Part shown: positions 20,991 to 30,174 of the stretch, piece by piece
How the letters are laid out: each line of letters opens with the position of its first letter
Position numbering within the stretch: the first letter of the stretch is position 1
Source of the DNA: Pelargonium nanum
Lineage: Eukaryota > Streptophyta > Magnoliopsida > Geraniales > Geraniaceae
NCBI GenBank assembly: GCA_036897485.1
Contig: JAYMTF010000612.1
Span: forward strand, 1-32,874
Length of the DNA: 32,874 nucleotides
Reading direction: 5' to 3'
Made by a program: the position numbers and the translations under genes
The notes under the pieces: model-generated
The model's input: the letters and a program-made list of their open reading frames with translations, nothing else
Databases searched by the model: none
What the model was told of the DNA's origin: nothing

Positions 20991-21473
20991 TTAAGGTTGG
21001 AACCTTTGGCGGCAAGAGTGGCAAGTGATCTCCATGCACGTGGAACCATGAACATTCCGGCGAGTGGCTCTCTCCTTCAGCCTGTCGGCCCTCTCGACCT
21101 CCTGGCGGGCTCTCTCCCAGACGTGCCTGGCCCGCGCAAACTCGGACTGAGCCATCTCCATTTCCCTCTTGGTGAGCTCCCTCACGTGCTCTGCATAAGC
21201 CTTTTCTAGTGCAGCTAACCGGATTTGCTCAGCGGCCTGCCACTTCAAAGCCTCGACGCAGCCATTGTCGCCGTAGTTGCAAATGGGGACGAAATGGTCT
21301 TGTTGGGAGAGGACACTACTGATGGAGAGTTGCAGGTCCAGTGATGGAGCTTCTTCCAAGGAACGGTGGTGGTGCTTGAGGGAGGAAGAGGAAGTAGCCA
21401 TAGGCATAGGCATGGTGGACATGGACATGGTTGGAGGAAGAAGCTGCAATTCTCTGTGGTTTTCGTCTTCCAT
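20991..21473 (-). CDS. SHOOT GRAVITROPISM / IDD14-16-like protein without zinc fingers
   Basis: A single exon encodes 160 aa from ATG at 21473. Residues 1-40 are Met/Ser/His-rich. LDLQL at 45-49 fits the EAR repression motif LxLxL. Residues about 74-138 form a long charged helix (AEQIRLAALEKAYAEHVREL, EMEMAQSEFARARHVWERAR), a probable coiled coil. The end, CMEITCHSCRQRF (146-158), is the Cys-rich tail found at the C-terminus of the INDETERMINATE DOMAIN proteins IDD14-16, which act in gravitropism and starch metabolism. The four ID-type zinc fingers of those proteins are absent. I recall Arabidopsis At3g48550, also annotated SHOOT GRAVITROPISM-like and next to ALS, as the likely orthologue. 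By analogy it may pair with full-length IDD proteins and modulate them; that is inference. The frame stays open upstream to 21659, but the family-like protein starts at this Met; the upstream part is Pro/His-rich (CAC repeats) and reads like a 5' UTR. Confidence 0.85.
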   Translation of the reverse strand: MEDENHRELQLLPPTMSMSTMPMPMATSSSSLKHHHRSLEEAPSLDLQLSISSVLSQQDHFVPICNYGDNGCVEALKWQAAEQIRLAALEKAYAEHVRELTKREMEMAQSEFARARHVWERARQEVERADRLKERATRRNVHGSTCMEITCHSCRQRFQP

Positions 21474-21689
21474 ATTGATAAGTAGAGTTACAAAAGGAAG
21501 AGACCAAGATCGATGGTGTTGTAGTTGTAGTGGTGGTGGTGGTGGTGAGGGGAGGGAGGTTGTGGGGATGCATGGCAGGACTGGTGCATATATATATGAA
21601 CAAACAACTCTTATATGTCCGGATTTACCATAATGCCCAATGCAAAATGGCCAATGCACCCCCTAGTTTCTGAAGGGATCCTCAAGGGG

Positions 21690-21865
21690 CATCTTTTTTT
21701 TTGGGGGGGTGGCCGGGGGACCGGACCGACCTGGACCTGAATAGGACACCCTGACCTCGGACCGGTCAAGAAAGTATAAAGGGCAGACTGGATCGGACAT
21801 GTACGCTCCGGGTGTGGTCGGTCCGGGTTTCTAGATTTGGACAAAAAAATGAACAACCCTATTTG
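21690..21865. repeat. GC-rich repeat, possible non-autonomous transposon
   Basis: A strikingly GC-rich island in AT-rich surroundings: GGCCGGGGGACCGGACCGAC, GGACCTGAATAGGACACCC, GGACCGGTC, GGTCGGTCCGGGTTTC. The right end, read on the other strand, is AGGGTTGTTCATTTTTTTGT. Repeated GGTCCGG/CCGGACC words next to a GGGTGTTCA-like end occur in dispersed plant MITE families. I could not identify a matching left end or a target duplication. Confidence 0.4.
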
Positions 21866-23268
21866 CAAGGCCACATCATATTTATCTCAATTTAGGGTGT
21901 CACGCTAAAATGAAAAATGTTCCTCGTAATCTAAAAACAGGTTCACTACGCCTGTGAGGTAAGTAAAGGCCTTGAAATCTGGTTAGATTCTAAAAAAAGT
22001 GTGTTCGGGAGGCAACTCATGAGTTCATTGTGACATCACCACCACCCTATCAACAATGTTGGGTTTTTGTCTATGTTGGTAAGTATGCATACACATTTCC
22101 TTGAATGAGAGAAGAACTTATTATCTACTATCTCTTTATTGCTCTATAATTAGTATTGTTTAGAATCTTCAAGATAAAGATTCACATTCTCACACTAGAG
22201 ACAATTTTTCAGACACATTTTTTTTCTTACAAGACTCAGGATTCAAGTCTCTCAAAATTGAAAGCCCAAAAACTCCAAAACCCAAATATTAGGACCTTAA
22301 CACTCTTATCATTTTTAGCAAATCTATTTGCTAAAACATCTAACATTGTAAATAAAAGTTGGCAAGAGAATTTTGTGTTTTACAATTTGGAGAGTTAAAA
22401 GGTACAAGTTGAGTGAGTGGAGGGTGTTTTGGTAAATGAATTACTTTGTCCATGAAGATTTGAAAAGTGGGAATTCCGTTATAGTGGAAGTAAAAAGGAA
22501 GAGAAAACAACGGATCACGTTATTGGGTTATGAGTAGCTTTTTGAGGTTTATAGTATAGTGAGTGACAAAAACAAAGTGGTTATTTTATTACAATATTGA
22601 CTTTTATTTTAGAGGGTGAATGTGGCAATAATGAGAGTGGCACGTGCATGCGTAGTGTGTTGAGTTAATAAGGCCTGTCGCGTTTGGGAGATGGTTTCGT
22701 TACTTTAATGGTAGGCCTTTCTTGTCGGCCCATTACTACCCAACAAAAATTAATGAAAATATAAAAAAGATTAAAGCTCTCTCTACTTTTTTTTTATATC
22801 AAAGTTCAAAGCCACCCCACGCTCTGCCCAGATTGGCACGTGCTGAGATTGCTGAAGCTGACCACCATGATTGTGGCTACTCACCCAACCAATCTAACGG
22901 ATTGTGTGATCATCTCTTGGGTAAGTATTTTTCACTTTCTCTAGGTTTAGTCAACAAAACAACACACTTAATTGAGATAAGACGACCAAAGCTTAGCGGG
23001 CCAAGTGGTTAATACCTTTAGACTTTTGTTTTGAGGTCTCGAGTTTGAGTTTTATCGGCAACAGTATCTGTAAATGATTATAAGTTAACATAATGCAATT
23101 TTAATCTGTAGATCTGGTATAATGAAGGATCAAGAAGTAGCCCTTATAAAAAAAAAAAGTAGCCCTTATAATTAAAAGAGAGAAGAAAATTACAACGTTA
23201 CAACATAACGGGTCACTAAAAGAAACACACCGTTTCAAAGAAGGAGAATCATAGTGAGGAAGAAAACG
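21866..23268. other. Intergenic region upstream of the IDD-like gene
   Basis: AT-rich. One stretch (22801-22920) looks exon-like: a coding-type composition ending CATCTCTTGG|GTAAGT, a strong donor. I found no convincing start or partner exon, so it could be part of a non-coding transcript or a gene remnant. A SINE-like trace lies at 22991-23050. Confidence 0.35.
22991..23050 (+). mobile_element. tRNA-like SINE head (fragment)
   Basis: GCTTAGCGGGCCAAGTGGTT fits a pol III A box (TRGCNNAGYGG), and GGTCTCGAGTTTGAGT, about 44 bp later, is a weakened B box. The layout matches the fragment at 16391-16450. No cloverleaf can be drawn, so it is not a tRNA gene. A 12-bp repeat (GTAGCCCTTATA at 23137-23148 and 23159-23170) lies nearby around an A run, but I could not tie it to the SINE. 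Confidence 0.4.
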
Positions 23269-23376
23269 ATGCCGTATACACTGAAACGCAGCAATGGCTC
23301 GAAACTGAAGGTGAAGAAGGTTCTTGACACTCTGAGACCAGCCTCGATCCAGGAATATCATAGAGAGAATATTTGA
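23269..23376 (+). CDS. Candidate 35-residue basic microprotein, unrecognised
   Basis: An ATG at 23269 opens 35 codons (MPYTLKRSNGSKLKVKKVL, then DTLRPASIQEYHRENI) ending at TGA. The peptide is strongly basic in its first half, has a helix-forming second half, and its base composition is richer in G and C than the flanks. The start context (AAACGATGC) is acceptable. It lies alone between the IDD-like gene and the convergent UBA5 3' end. I do not recognise it. It may be a real small gene, part of a longer spliced transcript, or chance. Confidence 0.25.
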   Translation: MPYTLKRSNGSKLKVKKVLDTLRPASIQEYHRENI

Positions 23377-23918
23377 GCAGATCGCAGTCTCATTTGAAGT
23401 TCATTTCAATTCTGTATGAATTTTTGTTGATTAATAGAATTGCCATGGAAGCTAGTTTAGCTGAGCCCATTTATTGTCTTCCATTTTGGTTAATTGCTTG
23501 ATTTAGAGCACTCCAAGCTCCTTGTGAGCATAGAAGATAGAAAGAGATCCTTTTGGATCTTTTTACCCCATTTGGAATTGGGTTGCCAAAGCCTTTTAGC
23601 CTTTTATTTTTTGGCCTTGTTGTGTAATGATGCACATGAACAAGTTGTGCATTGCATAGTTGCATCTTTTTGCCTACATGTGCCTTCTTATTTATAAAGG
23701 TAAAGAAGAAGAAAAAACAACAGTAGCAAATTAAATATTCCAATAGAGAAGGTCAAAACAAGTCATAAATAATGTCAAAACTGGATATTAGTTGGGATTG
23801 TAAATGATTTCAGAATTATTTACCCACAAAGGGCATGTTTGAATCTAATGGAGCACACTCATGCTTCTGCTTTGCTAATTAGTGATTAGCTGTATGGCCT
23901 AGAAATCAGAGTACAAGA

Positions 23919-25343
23919 TCAGTCTGCATTTAGGGCATCAAGCTGCCTCCGGAGTTCATCTAGGTCATCCACATATATATCTTTTGCTTCAACAACAGGC
24001 CCAGGGGACTTCGGAAACTCGTCTGCACTTGGGAGCTCGTGAGTAAGTCCCTCCGGAAGAGGATCTAAATGAAAACAAGAGTGTTAGATAAACGGGAAAA
24101 AACGAAAAAAGAACCTAACAGATTCAAATTGCTATAGGAAAGTATGCAGTTATGCAAAACCAGAATCAGCATAAAGCTTATCCTCAACCTGGCTAAGGAC
24201 TAAGTTTTATACATGGTGAGGAGATTAAATTCTTTAAATTGAGAAAAGCATTCACATCATGTTAGTTTCAATTAACTGTGACTCTGTGAAATGGGGATTC
24301 ATCCCTTTTGTTTTAACAAGGAAGGTATAGTATTCACTGTCAGAACGTACATGCTGATTTTCATGTTTTAAAAATCACTTATCAGTGACTTTTGAACATC
24401 ACCAGTAAATGCCCTAAAAATGGGGTTATTATTCTACAAATATGCAAGAGGAATTTAATCTACAGTCTCTACATTCAGTGTGTTCATACTGAAGATTTGG
24501 GCAACAAAGCCCTCCATATTGATATGAAAATAGAGCATAAGAGATAAAGATCACCTGAACTTGTTGTAGCTGCCCTCTCAGGCTCACTATCATCAACAAC
24601 ACTGGGAAAGAAAAAAAAAAGTGGAATCAGCTTGGCATAAAATCCTGTTGATCATAAATTACAGCATCAATACGAGACAATGTAATTGTTTAAATATCAA
24701 CGAATGCATTTGTATCAAGACTTTGGAGTTCTGCCCTGATACGTTTGCCAGCCATTTTATCTTGAATTTAATTTAGTAGCTAATAGTCATTCACAAGAGA
24801 GAATGCATAGATAAAAAGAAAAAAAAATCATTTAATGAAATAAAGACGGTCCTTCTAACATATATAGTCAGAAGAGAGTTAAGACTTGTAGATTCAATTG
24901 TTCTGAAAAGTACCTAATGTTCCATTCATTGTCATCATGGAGTGGAGTTTCTGTAACTAAGTTTGCCTCCGCCTCCATCTTGGCTCTAGCTGCAGCATCC
25001 CGAGCTGGCTTTGCAAGCATATATTCTTTCTGCACATTGTATCATTTCTATCATCATGAAGGAATCCACCTGGAATACATAGGTTTCATGGTATGAATGG
25101 CTATCAAATCAATGTTACATCTCAGTCAATTACCTGCCGTTCAATACAGGCACCATTTGAACATTGAGGGTTTGGCCTCATTTCCATGGTTGGGAAGAAG
25201 TCCTTGAGAGAATTATATCCCTAAAAATAGACAACAAAGGCAAATCTTAAAAACTAAAATCAGAATAACACACATGCAAACACTGTAATCACAGCAAAAC
25301 AGGGAGATGTATAAAAACAGGGATATGTATGTATGTGTTTGCT

Positions 25344-25378
<35 letters not shown>

Positions 25379-28300
25379 CATACCAAGTATGGGGAAACCT
25401 GCCCAAATTTAAGCAAGAACTTTAGTGTATTTTGAACTAGAAGCCCAGCAACAACTCCCTGAAAATTTCATTTCACATCATTAAACATTAAAAGACCACT
25501 GGAGATGAATGATTAGTGTGCATGCTTACATGGTATATTGCCAACTCAATTAACCATTCAAACCACATTTAATTGGATATGCATAATCAACTAATAGCAG
25601 ATATACTGCATGACAAAAAAAACTGGGCTGAATCAGTTAGCCTGTATTCACTATCTACAGGAACATTGTACTACAGATATACACTTCCTCTGAGAGCAGC
25701 CACAAAGTAGAAATGACGTGCCTAATACATACCATTGTAGTAGGTAAAGATGCAGCACAAACTCCTTCACGCTTGAGTGTACGTTCATCAATCCCAGATG
25801 CGACAACCTAAGAAGAAAAGAAATTGCTGTCATCATCCTTAAATCATAGCTGAAAATAATAAATCAATGTATCCTACATAAATGCTCCTTAGTAAGATTC
25901 ATATCTAAATCAAAGCTATATTAGAAAACCCTCCACAGAGTCATCCAACCCCAAAGAAATGATTTATAATACCAGAGGTGGTGCACAAGCAAAACAAGCA
26001 GTTTCTCCCGGAATCAGCAACTGTATATGACCTGAAACAGCATCCTCGGATACACCTGGCAGAAAATTAAATGGGAATTCTCATTAAGAATATATTTTAA
26101 AATGTTCATTTATGAAGCAGCACGGAAACAGGCACATAGGTATTCTACAGCTAAAACCTAAAGTGGACAATTGTCTAAAACTTAACAAGACTCTGTTCCA
26201 CTGATCCAACATTCTTCATTCACATACATAAGAATCTGAACACAGAAATTCCTGTAATGGGGAAAGCCTGAAATGCTTTGAAACTTGAAGCAGTTTGGCA
26301 TAAGATAAGAACCTCCTCTGGTTGCATTTGATGTTTCGGTAAAATAAGCCAAGTGACACGGAAACGAAGGCTATATAAAACACCAAGAAATCACTGATAC
26401 GCACCAAGAGGTCCAACACAACTATCTATCATGTATTAGTCTATTTGACGTATGTAAGTGACGATGTGAATGATATGTCATTTATAGGTATTATTTGACA
26501 TTTGTGCTTGTATACACTTTTTTAACAGCCAAAAATGTATGTGAGAACTGGATTGATTTGAATCATCAATACGATTGCATTCGGTGAATTTACATTGATC
26601 TGCAATGAAAAATGGTCCTATACAACCCTTCTCGTGTAAGGTTAAAATCTCACAAGCTAAAAGGAAAAGATTAAATGAGAAACACATTGCTTACCTGACT
26701 CCATCCATGTTTGATTCAACTCATTGCAAGCCTGTACATGCATAACAATATCAGATCTAAAATATTTTGTGACAATTTTAAAATCCTAACAGCTGTTGTT
26801 TTTACCTGGTTAACAACCATCCTTGCTTCATAATTGTCTACACAGCTCAAAACAAGATCTACACCGCTACCCCCAGTACTCGGACGAAATGATTTATTTT
26901 TTAAGCTGGTCATAAATGTTTCAAAACCTTGAACAGTAGTGATGTTCAGGGTATAGCTCTACACAAATAACAAGCTGATCATTATAAGGAACTGCATATG
27001 AAAAATGGTAATAACAAATGAAATTGCATTACCTATAAGTTGCTATATGCTAATCCAATGATACGCATTTTTTGAAGAATGCCAAAATATTGCATATAAA
27101 ATCTTTTCATGGAACAAATGAAAATGTTAAACATGACCAGTAAGATATTACAAGAGAAGTGACTGTCAAATCACTCAAATGTAAAAAATTGTCGAGACCA
27201 GACCAATTTAGGGATGACATGATAGTATTATAAAATATAGCACTCACTAATTCCTAAAAAAAAAAATAGGGAGCAATTGAAGATGAATTCACAATTGTGT
27301 AGCTAACATAAAAAAACATCTCTCATTATACACTTACCTCAAGCACAACATCAGGATTTATGTCCGAAAGGGTTTGAACAGCTGCATCGGTCTTTGTCAT
27401 ACCAGCCTAATAAATGCAAAACTTATATAGATTAAATGGGGGAAGATAGTGGATTATAAAAATAATTATTTTTTTGACAGGTAGTCCATCTTATTAACTA
27501 AAAAGTATAAACGAACATCAGATTGGACTCCAAGAGAAAGAGGTAGGCATTTAGTTCTAAAAATGATTATTAAAAAGTTGCAATAATGCAAATGCACACC
27601 TGTTCTGGGCGAAAAAATAACCTATTCATGTTAGCTATCTCCACTTTGTCATAATCATACAACAAAAGACGACCAATACCGCACCTCGTTAACATCTCAG
27701 CAGCAACACTGCCTACACCACCAATTCCCTGTGGAGATTTCAGGAGTATGAGCAATTAAAATGCATGGATAATTAATTGTAATCGACAACAGCAGCAGAC
27801 CGTTCACAAGAGACTCATTACATATTACTCTATGCAACTTTTAATGGATACCTCTGAGGACTCCTATACTCAAAGTTTAAAGGGAGGTTATTATGGGCTG
27901 AAAATTTTGCTTCATCACAGAAGGCTGTACTAGGACCATTAACCAATCAATTTAGTCCTCATGTTCTATGTTAGAGCTTAATTACAAATAAAATAAATAT
28001 AACAGATACATAATAATTGTAAAAAAAAATACACAAGGAAACCCATTCTATTTCGAGGGGGCTGAGAGTTGAAGGGGTAAAAGGTATTGGTGAGAAATGA
28101 TGAAGTACTAGTACATCCAGAATATTTCCTAGGAAGTGCCTTCATGTCAAAAGAAGAGGAAACCCCTATATATCACTCTGAGATTAGAAAATTGCTGAAT
28201 CAAAATATCGTTGTTTATGCCTATCAGAGGGGAGCAACATGTTACAGTATTGTTATGTTGTGTTCTGTATTTAATGTTTCATAAAACATAGAACGACTCA

Positions 28301-29232
28301 GATCTTACAACATATATATCATTTTTGTCAAACTGAAATGAACTCTATAGCTAAGAAAGGAACTTAAGATGAGGAGATAAATACAGACAACAATGGCAAC
28401 TGAGAACTCCCGTATTCTCTCATAGTTTTGCACAATGCCCATCCTTTGAAGTGCCATAAGCCTACTGTAAGGGTTGCTATCTACCACCTCAGCACTCATA
28501 TCCTGTCATCATGGTATTCAACACATGCATCAGTAACTTTACGGTGAACTAAGTAACCACGCTAAAGAAACCGTAAGCAGCTAAGATTTATACCTTGACT
28601 TTCAAACGCCGGATAGGGACACATTTGGCAAGATTTGAGAGATGCTCCAGTCGCACTTGCAGCTGCAGAACCCAATTTACAAACAACTGTGATGACATAT
28701 TCTACCAGGTGGGCCTAAAAAGTTTAAATTCTCCCTTGATGACTAGAAAACATTAACATAGAAATAAAAACATGCTTAATCTCCTTGCTTGTGCAATTCA
28801 GTCCTCGAGAGACTTCAAGCAAAAACAGAATATCAACCAAAAGTAGTACAAATATTCAGCTCAGCTTGAATTAAGTTAATCCAGCTTTCCAAAACGAAAT
28901 CACTGCAATATAACTAAATCAACCATTTGTTTCAACAAATGGAGCTTGAAGAAGAGAATGATACAAAATTAATTAAACTGATCAAATTCTTTGTACATCT
29001 CTGATCCAAAACTGAAATCAGATAATCCAGAACTCAAGCTATGCGAATTTGGAATTCTGATGCTAGATCTAATTTGCTTAGAAATTAACGATAGAATCAG
29101 ATGTATATACGTATAATTAGAATTGGTTGAGTGAAAAAAGACCTTGTCGATCGAAGCTTGATGAGAAGAATCTGGCACTGATCGCTTGAGAGATTGGAGA
29201 TCGTCCAGTATCTCTTTTAGTTCCACTTCCAT
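23919..29232 (-). CDS. UBA5: UBA5, UFM1-activating enzyme (E1 of UFMylation)
   Basis: UBA5 adenylates the ubiquitin-like protein UFM1 with ATP, holds it as a thioester and passes it to the E2 UFC1; targets are mostly at the ER. Fourteen exons on the minus strand: 29232-29143, 28662-28594, 28502-28389, 27728-27600, 27406-27338, 26958-26806, 26731-26695, 26055-25973, 25807-25733, 25458-25384, 25220-25134, 25029-24914, 24601-24555, 24064-23919. All borders are GT-AG and all phases agree, giving 429 aa, close to the usual plant length. Motifs: nucleotide loop GIGGVGS (92-98), [15 protein letters not shown] (116-130), zinc cysteines C241/C244 and C318/C323, and the catalytic Cys265 in [24 protein letters not shown] (359-368) matches the UFM1/ATG8-interacting motif, and the [16 protein letters not shown] tail matches the UFC1-binding end. 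The frame is open upstream of Met1 but contains no earlier ATG. The gene appears intact. Confidence 0.97.
25344..25378. repeat. (GA)n microsatellite in UBA5 intron 10
   Basis: A 35-bp GA run with one interruption (GAAAGA). On the gene strand it is (CT)n starting six bases after the GTATGC donor of intron 10 and ending in CAG, so it forms a strong pyrimidine tract plus acceptor-like AG right behind the donor. Confidence 0.95.
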
Positions 29233-29449
29233 TGCTGCTTCTGTATCTCTCTCAGACCTTGGAATTGGAAAATATTGAGACGAAGAACGGCAGTTTATGC
29301 TTCGCCTCTTTATTCGTTCCCTTGCCTGTACGCTTTTGTTTATGTTGCACTTTATTTCTGCGTTCGCCAAAACGGAAGCCAACGGAAGTGTTTTCGGTGT
29401 TGCCTTCCCAGGGGCAGGACTGTAGCTGCTAGTGTAACTAAAGAGTAGC

Positions 29450-29505
29450 TGTTGAATGGGCTTTCAAATTTCAATATAGGCTTTTACAATATTGGGCTGC
29501 ACAAT
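29450..29505 (-). promoter_or_regulatory. UBA5 upstream site II-like motifs
   Basis: Two TGGGCT words (29457-29462 and 29494-29499 on the plus strand) lie about 225-270 bp before the UBA5 ATG. TGGGCC/T (site II) is common in promoters of plant housekeeping genes. No TATA box stands out. This is motif reading only. Confidence 0.35.
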
Positions 29506-30089
29506 TTTTTCTTTTGATTTGTTCATGTTTGCTACTTGCTCTAATATAGTCAATCTTTAATTTATTTATTGTGGTATCTAAACTTTAATTTTTATCTAAT
29601 TTGCTGCCCATTAATACTCAGAATTAACAACCTATTAAGTCGTGTTGATGTGGTTGTTCATATTTTTTGTCTTCCTCATTCGCAGATGGTCCACAAATCT
29701 TGGGACGCGGTACTGACTACTGAGATGGTCGTGCAAGATAGAATTGATATGAGTGTGGTATTGCATGAGAACTGGTTGTCGGAAATTCGGTAATACAAAG
29801 ATTGCATTACTAACTCAGTTCACTCCGACGTATGTTTGAATGCTCCTATGACATAGTTCTTGAGTGTCACGCGTCTCTTTTTCATTCATCGTCATGAACT
29901 TTCGGGTGGCATCACTAGGCATGTGCACGATATTTGGTTAAAATTGCTAGAAGAAAAAAGATAGTTCAAGATCGTGGATGTTTTGAATGTAATAACAATT
30001 CCCACTTGTTCAAGAGTCGTCTTGTTTTTGAAATTAATCAAACACAAAATAAATATCTTATAATTTTACTGTCAACTAACTATCACATT
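29506..30089. other. Short intergenic region between UBA5 and tRNA-Met
   Basis: T-rich on the left. At 29687-29791 an acceptor-like TTCGCAG precedes an open stretch of about 35 codons (MVHKSWDAVLTTEMVVQD...) of unknown nature, perhaps a gene fragment. Nothing else is seen. Confidence 0.35.
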
Positions 30090-30174
30090 GGGGTGGTGGC
30101 GCAGTTGGCTAGCGCGTAGGTCTCATAGCTTCTGAGTGATCCTGAGGTCGAGAGTTCGAGCCTCTCTCACCCCA
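30090..30174 (+). tRNA. trnM-CAU: Elongator tRNA-Met (anticodon CAT) with an 11-nt intron
   Basis: The acceptor stem pairs GGGGTGG (30090-30096) with TCACCCC (30167-30173), and the discriminator base is A. The D arm is GCGC...GCGC. The anticodon CAT is at 30124-30126, followed by A37 at 30127. An 11-base intron (30128-30138) sits at the standard place after position 37, as in plant elongator tRNA-Met genes. The T arm carries GAGTTCGAGCC (box B). A run of five T (30180-30184) soon after the end serves as a pol III terminator. The elongator form, not the initiator, is indicated by the intron and the GGGGTGG start. Confidence 0.95.

Noticed and set aside
28087..28284. Plus-strand open frame inside UBA5 intron 3
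   Set aside because: Short, no similarity recognised, and no flanking gene structure.
29233..29382. N-terminal extension of UBA5
   Set aside because: The upstream in-frame codon at 29382 is TTG, and no ATG occurs before Met1 at 29232; plant UBA5 proteins begin at this Met.
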